From: Adineta steineri
Taxonomy: Eukaryota; Rotifera; Eurotatoria; Adinetida; Adinetidae
DNA length: 64,000 nucleotides
Assembly (NCBI GenBank): GCA_905250115.1
Contig: CAJNOI010000004.1
Span: 769,729 to 833,728, forward strand
Reading direction: 5' to 3'
This document shows, piece after piece, positions 1 to 11,893 of the stretch. Under the pieces are notes generated by a model. That model saw only the letters and a list, made by a program, of their open reading frames with translations, searched no databases and was not told the DNA's origin. Within the stretch, counting starts at the first letter, position 1. Each line of letters begins with the position of its first letter. The position numbers were made by a program, and so were the translations under genes.

Positions 1-46
1 AACTTTAATTCAACATATGTAATCATTTCTAGATTTAATCATATAG

Positions 47-1061
47 GTCAACGTCCACCACCACCACCAACCCTACCCCCAATTGTTATTCGTGAAGCAC
101 CACCTAAAGTACCAGCAGCTGTCGGCACACAAAGTAGAATATTCGAAAAATAAATCGCATAAATATAACAAAGAAATTCATATTAACTTTTAGTTATTAC
201 AAAAATGCTTCCACCTTTACCTACACCGCCTCGTTCAGTAATTATTGAACGTTTACCACCTGTACCACCTAGACCACGTGATGTTATCGTTGAAAGATGG
301 CTACCATATAGACATACACAAAAACGTCGTGTTATTATTCAACGAGCGCCTCCTCCAGTATTACAGAAGCCACGTAACATAATTATTTAGTATAAATATA
401 ACCTTGATAAAATTAAGTAGCAGTTTTTACTAATTGCTATTTATTTTTAGTTACGAAGCGCCAAAAGCTCAAGTTGTTCGTCGATTTCAGAATTTGGGTG
501 TTCAACGTGCTAATCCAGCTGATTATGTAGCACGTTATGGTGCTCAGCTAGAAGATTCTCAAACACTTATTTCACACGCTAGACAAGCTGGTGTTGTGGA
601 AGATATCGTAAGTCTACTATGATTTTTAAAATTCTTAAATAATTAGCTTTTGAATAAACAATATGTGTTATTGTAATTTTGTTTTTTCTTTCTATATTTA
701 GTCACCTCCTGCCGGTGCAGCAACGAGTTTTGAATCTTCTAATTTTGAAAGTTTTCAATCCAGCGGTGGTAGTATTGGTGCAGCTGGTTTTGATTTTAAT
801 TCTGCCTCGAGTAATGGTCTATCGGCAGTTGGAGGTGGTATTGGTCTTGAATCGATTAATGGTGGCGGTGAACTCGCATCAAGCAGCTATGAAGCATCTT
901 CATCTTATAGTACAAATGCTGGCGGTACTGGCGGCTATGGTGGAGGTCTTGAAGCGTCATTTGGTGGCCTTGGTATTGTTGATAATGCAAATGCAAATGG
1001 TATTGGTGGCGGTAGTAGTAGTTATGAATCGTATTCTTCACAACAAACATTTACTCAATAA
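47..1061 (+). CDS. Val/Pro-repeat structural-type protein, 5' partial
   Basis: Exons 47-133, 194-389, 451-607 and 702-1061; the 5' end lies before the window, because the first visible exon follows an acceptor ending in AG at 46. The reading frame is continuous across the three visible introns. The N-terminal part is proline-rich and carries repeated blocks such as VIIERLPP, DVIVERW and RVIIQRAPPP, i.e. hydrophobic triplet plus charged residue separated by prolines. This resembles the valine/proline repeats of articulin or alveolin-type cytoskeletal proteins, but I do not recognise a specific family. A globular segment follows (RRFQNLGVQRANPADYVARY), then a Gly/Ser/Ala-rich tail with a GGGIG and GGTGGYGGG style. 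An AATAAA overlaps the stop. It may be structural or extracellular; function unknown. Confidence 0.65.
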
Positions 1062-1506
1062 AGAGTGTCTTTCATGGTTTCTTCCAGTATAATAGACAAT
1101 CTCATATTTCAGAAAAAATGCAAAAAAAAAAGAAATTGTTATTCACGTTCTTTGCTGGTTTTTTTTTCATTTACCATGCATTTTATTGTTTCATTTTTTA
1201 AATTTTCTTGTCAATCTACCTAATAAATACAAACGATTGAATAGTTAACTATATATTTATATATTTATTAAAAAATAAAAAAAACGGCAAACAAACTAAA
1301 CATATATATATATAAGTTTATATTTTATTTAAAAAGAAATTGTAATTCTATACACCCTCTATCAAGGTAGTTTGAATAGATTTGTTCATTTGTTAAAAAC
1401 GATGAACCAATCGAAGAATATCGAACGAACAAACGATAATTCTTTTGTTTAATATAACGATTAAAATCTCAATATACTACATATATATTCATTGAAACAC
1501 CTAGAA
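1062..1506. other. Intergenic, gene 1 to small Cys/His gene
   Basis: AT-rich spacer with poly-T and poly-A runs and an AATAAA near 1220 that could serve the upstream gene. The stretch just before 1507 may be the promoter or leader region of the five-gene block. No ORF of note. Confidence 0.5.
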
Positions 1507-2044
1507 ATGACACAATCTCGTCGTAAAAACCTTTCGGCGCCTAAAGCAAACAAACTTCATCATTGCTCCAAGGTAAAATGTCACCGTTCATTACCATTGA
1601 ATCATCCAATTTCGTATACAAATGGTCTATGTGAACGACATTTTTTTTTAATTGATCTTCCTTCAATCGATGACGATAATAATGACAATATTAATAATAG
1701 TTATTTGTCTAATGAATCAAAAGAAAAGCAAATCCAACAAACAAAAAATCAATATGAACCATTACGAGGTGATACACGAATAACACGTGAAGTTTTTGAT
1801 GGTTGTCAATGGTAATATATATCATATATATACGTACATTATATTTTCAAGGTTATATATTTAACATAGGCATATGTATGAAGATACAATTGATCATGAA
1901 ACATCAAAAATTAGTCAAATGATTGATTCAAACCTTGGAACTAAATCTTCAAATATTAATAATGAAACTTTAGTACAAATATTTCATTTAGTATCTAGTT
2001 ACAAAACAATTCTTGATGAATTAAAAGAAAAACATTCAAAATGA
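1507..2044 (+). CDS. Small Cys/His protein, unrecognised
   Basis: Two exons, 1507-1811 and 1870-2044, joined by a 58-base intron in phase 2; 159 residues. I chose the ATG at 1507 because no ATG lies upstream in the frame. The N-terminal half has a possible metal-binding cluster: HHCSKVKCHRS followed by GLCERHFF, loosely like the C3Hc3H zinc motif of KANSL2/INO80D-type proteins, but the spacing match is weak. The middle is acidic and Asn-rich (DDDNNDN) and the C-terminus is predicted helical (LVSSYKTILDELKEKH). It is the first member of a tight head-to-tail block, 127 bases before the TONSL start. Function unknown; the gene model itself is well supported by the clean splice and frame. Confidence 0.6.
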
Positions 2045-2171
2045 ATTAAATTTTGTTATATAATAGGAAATGATAGAAAATTCAGATAGATATATTTTGT
2101 TTTAATTTTTATTTATTAGGAATTAAATAATATTTTTGTATTGCATACATTTCAGATGTTTATTCAACCAA

Positions 2172-5100
2172 ATGGATGAGAAAAGAATTCAAAGTAATAT
2201 TATTATTATTTTTAGAAATAAACTGATATTATACGGAAATTTCTATTTATAGAGCTGTTAAAAGAAGCAGAACGAATTCGTCATGCTAATTCACGAAATC
2301 CAAAAGATAAAATCGATATTTATCATGAAACAGCTGAAGCATGTCGATCTGTTGGTAATTTATTTCTTCATAAACAAATATTTAAATATAACAAAAAAAA
2401 TTTTATCTAGGAAAATATGATGAAGCAATAAAATATTTTACATATGCATTACATGAAGCACAATTATTAGATTTACGTGAAGATATTCTTTATTGTCATC
2501 GATTTTTAGGTGAATGTTATTTTGCTAAAAATCAATTTCATACAAGTGAAAAACATCATTTAAATTTTTTATCATCAGCACAAGAATATGCTGATGATGA
2601 ACGTACAGAACAAGCATATACATGTTTAACACATACGTATTGGGTATGGTTAAGTTATTTACAAGATGATGTTTTACATAATGTTGAATATGATCAATTA
2701 CCACGTGAAATATGTAAAAAAAGTCTCGATGCAGCCAAAAATAGCTTATTAATGATCGAAAAACTTGATTATCAACTTAATATTGATATGAAAAAAAAAT
2801 CTAATATTAAAATAAAAGATCTTGAAAAAAAACAACAAGATTTAGCATTAAAACGTGTTCGAGCTTATATAAATGTTGGTAAATAAAATCTTTTAACAAA
2901 AAAAAATAAAACTTAATATTAATAATAAAAATTTTTTAGCTAATGCTATGAGTGAAAAATATACAACTGGTGATAAATCTGGTGCTAGTCTTAAAGCTTT
3001 AAGTCAATATATTAAAAGTGCTATAGAACTTGCCAAGTAAATATTATTTTTAAATATTATCTTGATCTAGTCGCTCCTTCGTTTTAGAAAACATCAGTTA
3101 CATGAAGAATTAGCACGTCTTCATTCATCAGTATCAACTTTTTATTTAAGTGTACCAAATTTTTTACAATATAAAAAAGAAATTATTGGAACTATGGAAC
3201 AAGCTATACGTTATGCTCAATTAGCGAAAAATATCAGTGAATATTTATCATGTTTACATGATACTGCTCAGGCACTTCTTCTGTTCGATGATTATCAAGG
3301 TGCAAAAACGTATCTTTTAAAAATCTATCGATATAGAAAAAATGAACCAATCAAAGAAAAAGCTACACGAGATTTAGTTGATGGTAGAAATTCTATACTA
3401 ATAATAATATTTCCAAGGAAAAAACACATTAATTATTATTTTAGTTCAAAGAATTCTTACTGGAATTGAAGATCGATATGAACGAGAAAATGATTTAAGA
3501 AAAAAAATGAAATTAGCAGAAAAATGTGCTGATACATTTTCACATCTTAAACGAAATGAAAAAAGTAAAAATTATTATTTAAAACAAGTAATAAAGAAAT
3601 AATTTTCTATGAAAATTTTTCAAAAACGAAAAACAAATTCTATTTAGTTAAAACATGCACAAGAATTAAATCTTGATGAATGTGAAATGGCAGTTATTTA
3701 CTCATCACTTGGTAGTATATGTCAAGATTTACAAGAATGGCAAACAAGTATTGATTATTTTCGACGTGAAATGAGTTGTCGAGTTGGTTTAGGTTCTCGA
3801 GCTGATGTTGAAGTATGAAATTTATTCATTTTTTTAAATATAATCGGAAGAAATAAAGAGATTCTTATCGTTTTTTTTAGCAAGGTTATTCTCTTTGTGA
3901 AATAATTAAATGTGAATATCGGCTTAATATTGATATTGATATACGAATAACAACATTCAAACGAGTTTTAACAATTGCTCGATCAACAAATGATCGAAGT
4001 TTAATTGTAAAATAATATGAAATGTTGTTTTATTTGCTTCTATATTAAATTTATTTTATTATGAAATAGAGAATGGCAGTTGCACTTGTATTTGCTATGA
4101 AATTACGTGATCCAACTATATATTTAGATGAAGATCTGGAAGAATTTATATCTAATATTCAACCGCCTATAACAAAAGAAAATTATAGTGAAATTTTACG
4201 TCGTTCAGAACGTACTAATAGTGAAATAACTGACTCGTCACAATCAAATGATGATGATGATGATGATGAAGATGAAAATAATGGAAATGAAAGTGATGAT
4301 GATGATGCAATTTTAGCAACAATTTCAGATGAATCTGAAGATGATGATAATGAGGACGACGACGAATTGGATTCAACCATACGTGGTAAAGGTCGACAGG
4401 TAAATATCTATTATTATAAATAACTAATTTCTTTATTTATATCCCTTTTTCTTTTTATAGAGAAAAAAAATTTCGCGAAATTGTTATGGTGAAAGTCGTT
4501 TACATTTAGCTTGTAAAGAAAAAAGTGGTTTAAGAAAAGTTAAACAATTTATTTCCGAAGGAGTAAAAAAATCATTTTAATTTATTTTATTTATATACAT
4601 TTATATATATCCATAGGATGATATTAATTTACAAGATAATCATGGATGGACACCGTTACATGAAGCTGTTAATCATGGACATATTGATATAGTTCGATGT
4701 GTTCTTGATTCTAAAGCAAATATTAATATAAAAGCGAATAATGGAATAACAGCTTTAATTGATGCGTGTAATAGTGGACAATTAGATATCATTGAAGCTT
4801 TACTTTCATATGGTGCAAAAACAAATATTCGTACAAATAATGTTTGTTTATTTTTTTTCGATTCTTACTTTCTTTTAAATAGGTATATATGTTTAACTAT
4901 TTTAGGGTTACACAGCTGTGGATTATTTGACATTGTATGATGAAAATATGTCACCAGATGATCGTAAAAAATTTAATCGACTAAAAGAATTACTTTTAGC
5001 TTCAATGAGAAGTAATTAACTATTATTAATATCTTGAACATATTTTTAAGTACTATAAATTTTTATTATTTAGAGGATGAGCCAACATATTGTACACAAC

Positions 5101-6844
5101 GAGTTATTCGTAGTGATTTTGGTAACGAATCAGATGAAGAAGAAGCGTAAGAAAATAATATTAAAATTTGTAATTCGAAATTATATATTACTGCTTAATA
5201 GAACATTAACAATGGAACATAATTCTAATAGTAATGATAGTGTCGATGATGTTTTAGAAAAAACTACCGATAAAAGACTACAATATAAAAATATAATGAA
5301 TAATATTCGACGAGGAATTCAAACAGATGAGGATGGTACAAATAATAAACGAGTATGACTTCTTGTTTTTCTTCGTAATAATGATTTACATACTATACTT
5401 ATGATTTAGTCACCTTTAAAAAAGAAAAAATCCAAATTAACACCATTTGTATCCGATGCTGAATATGAACGAACAAATGCAAATGAAAAACATTGGGTAG
5501 TTGATGATAGAGAACCTATTGAAATCGGGAATCCATCTAGTTCAACAAAATCACGAAAACAACGCCTTCAACGATCACGTTCACCATCAGCATCATCATC
5601 ACATACACCAGCAAGTAAACGAAGACGTACAATAACTGATGCTAAATCACCATTAAAAACACCTCAGACTATCTCTCATCTTCCTCCTCCTCCCCCTCCT
5701 CCTCCACTTTTACCAGCATCAAACGATATCGATATTATAAATTTTGATGATTTGGATTTATTTTCACCATTAAAAAAAGAATCACCCGCACCATCTAATC
5801 ATACTCCATCACTTTCACCCGTTCTACAAGTCATGACACCAAAATCAATAACTCGATCACGACGTCCATCATCAACATCATCAATCAATACAATAACAAC
5901 AACAACCACAACTACAACTAGTCTACCACCACCTTCAATATCACATGACACAACTACAAGAATTATTCGTTGTTTAGCAAATACAAATCAACGAACAAAT
6001 GAAGATAAAAAACTTCGAATACCCATGTAAATTTTAATTAAAATTATATTACAGAAAAAAAATCAATATTCATTTTTAGGTCACCAACAGATACATTATC
6101 TAGTCTTCGTTATCAAGTTCTTAAACGTCTCTATGATAATTTTAATATTTATGCTTGTTCAGTTACATTATATGACCGTCAAGATTGGGAATATATTTTT
6201 TTAATCATTAGATAAAAGCAACTTATATTGAAAAGGATCCAATTGTTGTATATGAACAACTTTGTAAAGCAAATAAAATTGGTAAATGTTGAATGAATTG
6301 ATTTCTTTGTTTTTTTTTATAAGTAAAGAACGCATTTTGTTTTCTTTTGTAGCTGCTTATTCAAATATTCGATCGGCATTGAAATTATTTTTTGATAAAT
6401 TTGAATTATCTCTTCAACGATTAAGTTTAAGATTAGAACAAACAATATGTATATTACAAGTCTTTGAAAATTTCATGTTTATTTATTCAATAAATTTATC
6501 AGGTAATTTATATTTATCATCCTATTGTTTTATTTTCTAAATTATTCATTTTTCTTCTATTAAGAGAATAATCTAACTGATGGTATATTTGATCAATTAG
6601 GAAAATTATCTCTCGATCAACTTAAATCATTAAATCTTTCACAAAATAAATTTACTTCAAATGGAATACGTAAATTATTTGAACAGAAAACTATGGTAAA
6701 TAAAAACAAGTCAAATATTTGATCTATTTTTTATCTATTTAGAATAATTTACTTCTACTTGATTTAACTGGAAATATAGATATTGATTGTGTTACATTAA
6801 CATTTATCCGATCTCGACATCCAAATATAACTGTATATCATTGA
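2172..6844 (+). CDS. TONSL: Tonsoku-like protein TONSL (DNA repair scaffold)
   Basis: Twenty exons encode 1185 residues (exon ends 2193, 2354, 2878, 3036, 3383, 3587, 3812, 4006, 4399, 4562, 4841, 5011, 5146, 5352, 6026, 6161, 6281, 6502, 6695, 6844). The order of domains is that of TONSL: tetratricopeptide repeats over about residues 1-470, an acidic Asp/Glu stretch near 530-575, ankyrin repeats near 590-700 (DNHGWTPLHEAVNHGH, NNGITALIDACNSGQ), a low-complexity Ser/Pro linker, then C-terminal leucine-rich repeats (LKSLNLSQNKF, LLLDLTGN). In animals TONSL works with MMS22L at damaged replication forks, and its ankyrin repeats read histone H4 unmethylated at K20. The intron 6162-6211 is the least certain, since the donor was chosen to keep frame. 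The human protein is somewhat longer (about 1380). Confidence 0.9.
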
Positions 6845-6902
6845 ACAGAATTTGTACTGTTTTCTTTTTGTTTAAATTGAAAAAAAACAAAAAATGAATT
6901 TA

Positions 6903-6946
6903 TTACAAATAAAAGTTACATTGGCTACTATTTTTTTTTTCTAGAT
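6903..6946 (+). promoter_or_regulatory. Intercistronic AATAAA plus acceptor-like site
   Basis: An AATAAA at 6908-6913 is followed by a pure T tract and CTAG at 6941-6944, two bases before the SDR start codon. A polyadenylation signal followed by a splice acceptor with no donor exon is what a trans-spliced intercistronic region looks like. The role is inferred. Confidence 0.5.
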
Positions 6947-8065
6947 ATGACTTCATATTTATGGCCATCATCACCATTAGCAACAATTACTATTCTAGTC
7001 TTATTACATTGTATTCCTGCTAGTTATCTTGGTCTTTTATGTAAATTTTATATTATAATTTATCTTCTTTTTATGTTTATTGGTTATCTATTTTCATCAA
7101 AACGACAATCAAGAAGTTTACCTCTCGTAGCTAATCGAACATCTTATGCACTTGTTACTGGTGCATCATCTGGAATCGGTGCACAAATCTGTCGATGTTT
7201 AATTCAACATGATTTTAATTTAATTATGGTAGCAAGATCACAAACAAAACTTAATCAATTAGCAGATGAATTTAGACAAATCAATCCTAATATTAATATT
7301 CATGTAATTATTCAAGATCTTTCGGAATCAAATGCAGTCGAAAATTTAATCAATAAAATTGATACATTAAAAAATACTAATATTGATATAATTATTAATA
7401 ATGCTGGTCGAGGTTATTCAAAACCATATCTTCAAACAGATATAAACGATAATGTATATGAACAAATGATTGCTCTTCATATTCGTGCTCCATCTCTTCT
7501 AATTCGTCATTATTTACCAAAAATGTTAGATCGACCATCTCGTATTGTTAATATTTCAAGTGAAATATCTTATATGTCATCACCACGTGCAGTTATGTAT
7601 GCATCAACAAAAGCATTTTTAACTCAATTAACAACATCACTTGATTATGAAATTGAACAATTAAATGATAAGAATAATATTTCATTGTTATTAGCTACAC
7701 CTGGACCAGTATTAGATACTGAATTTGATCGACATGATGAATCTATTGTTTTTCATCTTCCATTTGTAACATTAACAGCTAAACAAGTAGCTCAACAAAT
7801 TGTTGATGCTTGTTTACGTGGTGATCGTTTTTGTACACCCGGTTGGGCTAATCAATTAACTATATGGTTAATGACAAAAGTTCCATTAAGTTTTGCACAT
7901 TTAATTTGTTGGCTTTTATGGGCATCATGGCCAGAAGTTAAACAATGGTTATATGAACGACGACATCTAGTTATTATTTGTTTTAATTTAGTATTTTTTC
8001 TTTTTATACTTGCTTGTTTTTTTTCAGTTAAAATAAGTCGACAATTATATTATCGATTTTTTTAA
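6947..8065 (+). CDS. Membrane-bound short-chain dehydrogenase/reductase
   Basis: Single-exon gene of 372 residues. Two hydrophobic segments at the N-terminus (about 10-50) precede a classical SDR Rossmann fold: cofactor motif TGASSGIG near residue 73, NNAG near 150, catalytic Ser in IVNISSEIS and the YASTK catalytic pair near 220. A hydrophobic C-terminal segment (about 340-362) ends the protein. The layout resembles hydroxysteroid 17-beta dehydrogenase 12/3 or DHRS7-type enzymes of the endoplasmic reticulum; substrate cannot be told from sequence. It lies 102 bases after the TONSL stop and 46 bases before PPP2R3C. It lacks introns although its neighbours have 10-20, so it could be an old retrocopy. 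Confidence 0.9.
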   Translation: MTSYLWPSSPLATITILVLLHCIPASYLGLLCKFYIIIYLLFMFIGYLFSSKRQSRSLPLVANRTSYALVTGASSGIGAQICRCLIQHDFNLIMVARSQTKLNQLADEFRQINPNINIHVIIQDLSESNAVENLINKIDTLKNTNIDIIINNAGRGYSKPYLQTDINDNVYEQMIALHIRAPSLLIRHYLPKMLDRPSRIVNISSEISYMSSPRAVMYASTKAFLTQLTTSLDYEIEQLNDKNNISLLLATPGPVLDTEFDRHDESIVFHLPFVTLTAKQVAQQIVDACLRGDRFCTPGWANQLTIWLMTKVPLSFAHLICWLLWASWPEVKQWLYERRHLVIICFNLVFFLFILACFFSVKISRQLYYRFF

Positions 8066-8111
8066 GAAAAAGAAAAGGTGCACTAATAACTTATTTTTTT
8101 GTTTTTTCTAG

Positions 8112-10072
8112 ATGGATAAAATTGTTCAGAATCTTAAGAAACAATTGAAAGAGCCCAAATCTGTAACAGTCGAAGATGGTAAAGAAAGTTTATCTTTTAA
8201 GATTTTATTATTATTATTATTATTATTTAGAATTGGATTTATTTACAAAATATTTGAAAGAAGAACGTAATGCATCTCATCAGAATGATCTAACACCAAA
8301 TAGAAAATTGGATACAAATACAGATGTTACAAAAGCATATTCTCAACAACATATGCCAACTATACCACGATTTTATGAACATGTATATTTATTGTTAATT
8401 GTATAGATTGATATGTATATAGTTATATTTAATTATAGATTCCAAATGATCCACTTGGTATGAAATTACGTGAAGAAGCACGAGCTCTATTTCTTCATCG
8501 AAAAAGTCAAGAAGTGATTAGCAGTGATGAAGCAAATGTAAAGAATAAAAATTAATGAAATAAAGAAAAAATAAAATTTATGTATTTTTCTAGAATTTAT
8601 TAACATTATTAGAAGAAAATGCTACACCTCCACATGATCCTGAATCACCAAAAATAAATTATGATGATTTTATACGTGTAGTTCAAAAATCAAGTCCAGA
8701 TATTGCGTATGTTATTATTAAATTCTATTTTTAAACATATACATATAAATTCTAGAAATCTCTTTCCACCAACATTATTTGCTGATCTCTATCACAATGA
8801 TCCTTATGGTCGTGTACGTATACTTGATTTATATCAATACACAATGCGTAAAATGTGGTATTATCATTCACGTATGGGTTTATCACTTTATGATAGTATT
8901 GGCCAAGGAAATCTTCGAGAATCTGTAAAAAAAACAAATTATATTTTAATTCTTCACATATTTGAATTATTTTTATAAATTTTCAGGATCTCGAAGATTA
9001 TATATTAGAATTAATTCCAACAATGCATCAATTATCACAATTACAAAAGACATTTTATAAATTTTATGTTTGTACAGCAGTACGAAAATTTTTCTTCTTT
9101 CTTGATCCATTACGTACAGGACGTATTGCTATACCAGATATACTTTGTAGTGGTTATCTTGATAAATTACTTGAAGTAAATCGAACAAATTAATAAATAA
9201 AATAAAAATAAAATTTTTATTTAGTTACGTGAAGAAGATGCTGATCTAGATGATCTTGAACAAAATTGGTTTTCATGTCAATCAGCATCAAAAATTTATA
9301 CAAGATATTTACAACTTGATAAAGATCATAATGGTTTATTATCACGAGATGAATTAGCCAAGTAATATTTTCATATTTAGAAAAATATAAATCTATATTT
9401 TATTAATTATAAATATAGATATAATTCAAGTACTTTAACTCCAGTATTTATTACACGTGTTTTTCAAGAATGTTTAACATATAGTGGTGAAATGGATTAT
9501 AAATCATATTTGGATTTTGTTCTTGCACTTGAAAATCGAAATTCACCACAAGGTCTTCGTTATCTTTTTCAAATTATGGATGTTGATAATAAAGGTTATT
9601 TACATCCTGGAGATTTAAATTTCTTCTATCGAGTAAATCATTTTTTGGTTTGTTTTAACAAATTAAATTGAAAATTTTTTTTGTTGTAAAGGGAATGATT
9701 CAAATGTTATCAACAAGACCATTAACAGAAGTACCACCATTTAATAATGTTCAAAATGAAATATTTGATATGGTTAAACCTGTTGATTCAATGCGTATTA
9801 CATTGAAAGATTTAATTAATTGGTTAGTTCTAATTCTAAATTTTATTAAATCATCTTGATAATAATGACTAATAGAAAAATTTTACTATAATTTTAGTGG
9901 TCAAGGTGGTTTAGTACTCTCAATTCTTATTGATATTAGCAGTTTTTGGACATATGAGGTAATGAATATTCATATGTTTATTCTTCTTGATATTCATTAT
10001 TATTATGTTTAGAATCGTGAAAGTCTCATACCTCAAGCGGCAACAACAAAAGATGATTCAATTCATGTCTAA
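8112..10072 (+). CDS. PPP2R3C: PP2A regulatory subunit B'' gamma (PPP2R3C/G5PR)
   Basis: Eleven exons (8112-8178, 8231-8382, 8439-8537, 8594-8706, 8756-8924, 8987-9175, 9225-9361, 9419-9632, 9692-9822, 9898-9958, 10013-10072) encode 463 residues, close to the human length of 453. Highly characteristic stretches include MDLFTKY-like ELDLFTKYL, RESDLEDYILELIPT, FYVCTAVRKFFFFLDPLRTG and ECLTYSGEMDYKSYLDFVLALENR. EF-hand-like loops are visible in LDKDHNGLLSRDEL and MDVDNKGYLHPGDL. The family targets the PP2A core enzyme and, in animals, centrosomes and the MCM3-associated protein GANP. A splice-acceptor-like TTTTTTCTAG abuts the ATG, with only 46 bases to the previous stop, supporting trans-splicing rather than a separate promoter. 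Confidence 0.95.
8206..8227. repeat. TTA microsatellite in PPP2R3C intron 1
   Basis: About seven tandem TTA units sit directly before the acceptor TTTAG and may act as the pyrimidine-rich tract of the intron. Confidence 0.8.
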
Positions 10073-10252
10073 TATCCGTCCAAAGAATAATAATTCCAAT
10101 AACTCTTTATTTGTTTGTTTGTTTGTTTGTTGTTTTTTTTGTCTACTAATAGTTGTTTGTATGACTAATACTCACAAAGAATGAAATCTTAGAAAATGAA
10201 TTTTTTTTATAAAGTAAAATAAATATTTCAGACAAATATTTTTTTCAATGAT
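10073..10252 (+). promoter_or_regulatory. Intercistronic region with AATAAA and acceptor
   Basis: The 180-base gap contains a TTTG tandem near 10108-10126, AATAAA at 10218-10223 and, 8 bases later, ATTTCAG ending at 10231. No donor exon is visible upstream in this gap. This fits a trans-splice site for the next gene, or a 5' UTR cis-intron. Confidence 0.4.
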
Positions 10253-11893
10253 ATGAATACGAATAAATCACCTTCATATTTACATCAATTTTCTTGGGAA
10301 GAATGGGATACTCAAATGATTGTTGTATTATATCGGTAATCATTTCGATTATTTATTTTTGAATGAATTTTTCTTAACTACAAAATATTCATAGATCTGA
10401 TCGACGTTTCGTTGTTAAACGATATCTTGAACGAGTTCTTGCAAATTCAACTCAATGGCGACAATTAACTCAATTATTATTTTCAAATGTCGAACCCATT
10501 ACTAAAGCATATACAATGACAGAGAATGAAGTTAAATTAATGCATCAAATATTTTCATGGCATATGAATGAAACTTTAAAATTTCCAATTATTGGTGGAC
10601 GTATGTAGGAAAATTGTTTTTTGATTAATTATAAATTATTTATAAATTAGTTGATCAATTACTCGATTGGGAAGATGTACTTGATTTTATCGAACGTTTA
10701 CAACAAACTTCAAAAGATAATAAAAATAATAACCTAACATTATTACATTCACCGTCGATTTTACCAACAATTCCTATTGGAATATCATCATCAACATTAC
10801 TTACAAAAAAACCCATAGAAAATAAAAAAGATATTTCAACACCAACTAAAATAAATAAAAGAGGTACAGCTAATATTAGAAAAAAAAGCTTAATAGTACA
10901 GCTTCGCTGCGGCTAAAAATACACAACTCATGTATGAAAGATACCTGATTAACTTATTTCTGAAGGGTAGGAGGTGAAACGGAAAATTGAATTTTTTATT
11001 TTAACTATAGTTCGACCACAACAATTAATTTCTGAAAGTACATCATCATCTTCATCAGATCATTGGGTACAAATAAATAATATTTGTGTACCTTATATAA
11101 TTAAATATCAACAAATACGTTTTCTTCCATATCAAGTTATACTTGATTGTGATTTACTTACTGAACAAGAACAATCATTTCTTATTCATTTTACAATAAA
11201 AGCCGATGGAAATGATATTCAAACATTTGAACGAACTATATCTTCATCATCTTTAATAGATTTTACATTAAATAATGATTTACTTCTTATTGATCTTTAT
11301 CATTTAATATTTGGAATGTCAAGAGTTGTCTATATTAAATTACTTCCTAATCAACGTGATGTAAATAAAAGTTATAAAACGTATGAAAAAAAAAATTTTT
11401 TAAAAAATTATCTTTATTTATGAAATTATATTAGAAGGGATATTCAATGAATTGACAAAATTTTCTTTGTAGTGTCTTGGCACAACGTGGTGGTACGATT
11501 AACATTCGTTCTCATTCAATTCCATTTATTAGTCTTGGTAAATTCGATTATATTTTACTTGATTCTTTAATGACTACATTACAACCAACAACAAAAATTA
11601 TAGCGAATTTACGACGACAAGCTCCGCCTGCTCAATCTCATGAAATTGATTATTTTCGTCTTATACAATTCTATCAAAAAGATGATTCTATTCTATTACA
11701 TCAACAACAACAGCAACCACAATTGCTTATAAGTACTCAGGAAATTTATAAATATATCAATAAGGATAGTCTTGTTAATGATATGACACTAATACAATAT
11801 CAACAGATTGAATATCAAAAAATGCGAAAAAAATTAGATACAATGGAAAATAAAACAATGAAAAAACCAACAAAACGCGCAAAGGAAATCTAA
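10253..11893 (+). CDS. Unrecognised protein, last gene of block
   Basis: Exons 10253-10335, 10395-10600, 10651-10863, 11011-11380 and 11473-11893 encode 430 residues with a closed frame. The N-terminal third looks globular and helical (SWEEWDTQMIVVLYR, FVVKRYLERVLANSTQW, LLDWEDVLDFIERLQ). A Ser/Lys-rich linker leads to a beta-rich middle (ICVPYIIKYQQIRFLPYQVI), and the C-terminal end is a charged helix with a basic tail (KKPTKRAKEI), possibly a nuclear signal. I do not recognise the family. Intron 3 (10864-11010, 147 bases) is longer and more GC-rich than the others. AATAAA at 12052-12057 is a likely polyadenylation signal for the block. Confidence 0.65.

Noticed and set aside
679..1092. Hydrophobic 137-residue ORF on the plus strand
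   Set aside because: It is an out-of-frame shadow of the Gly/Ser-rich last exon of gene 1, whose frame is set by splicing.
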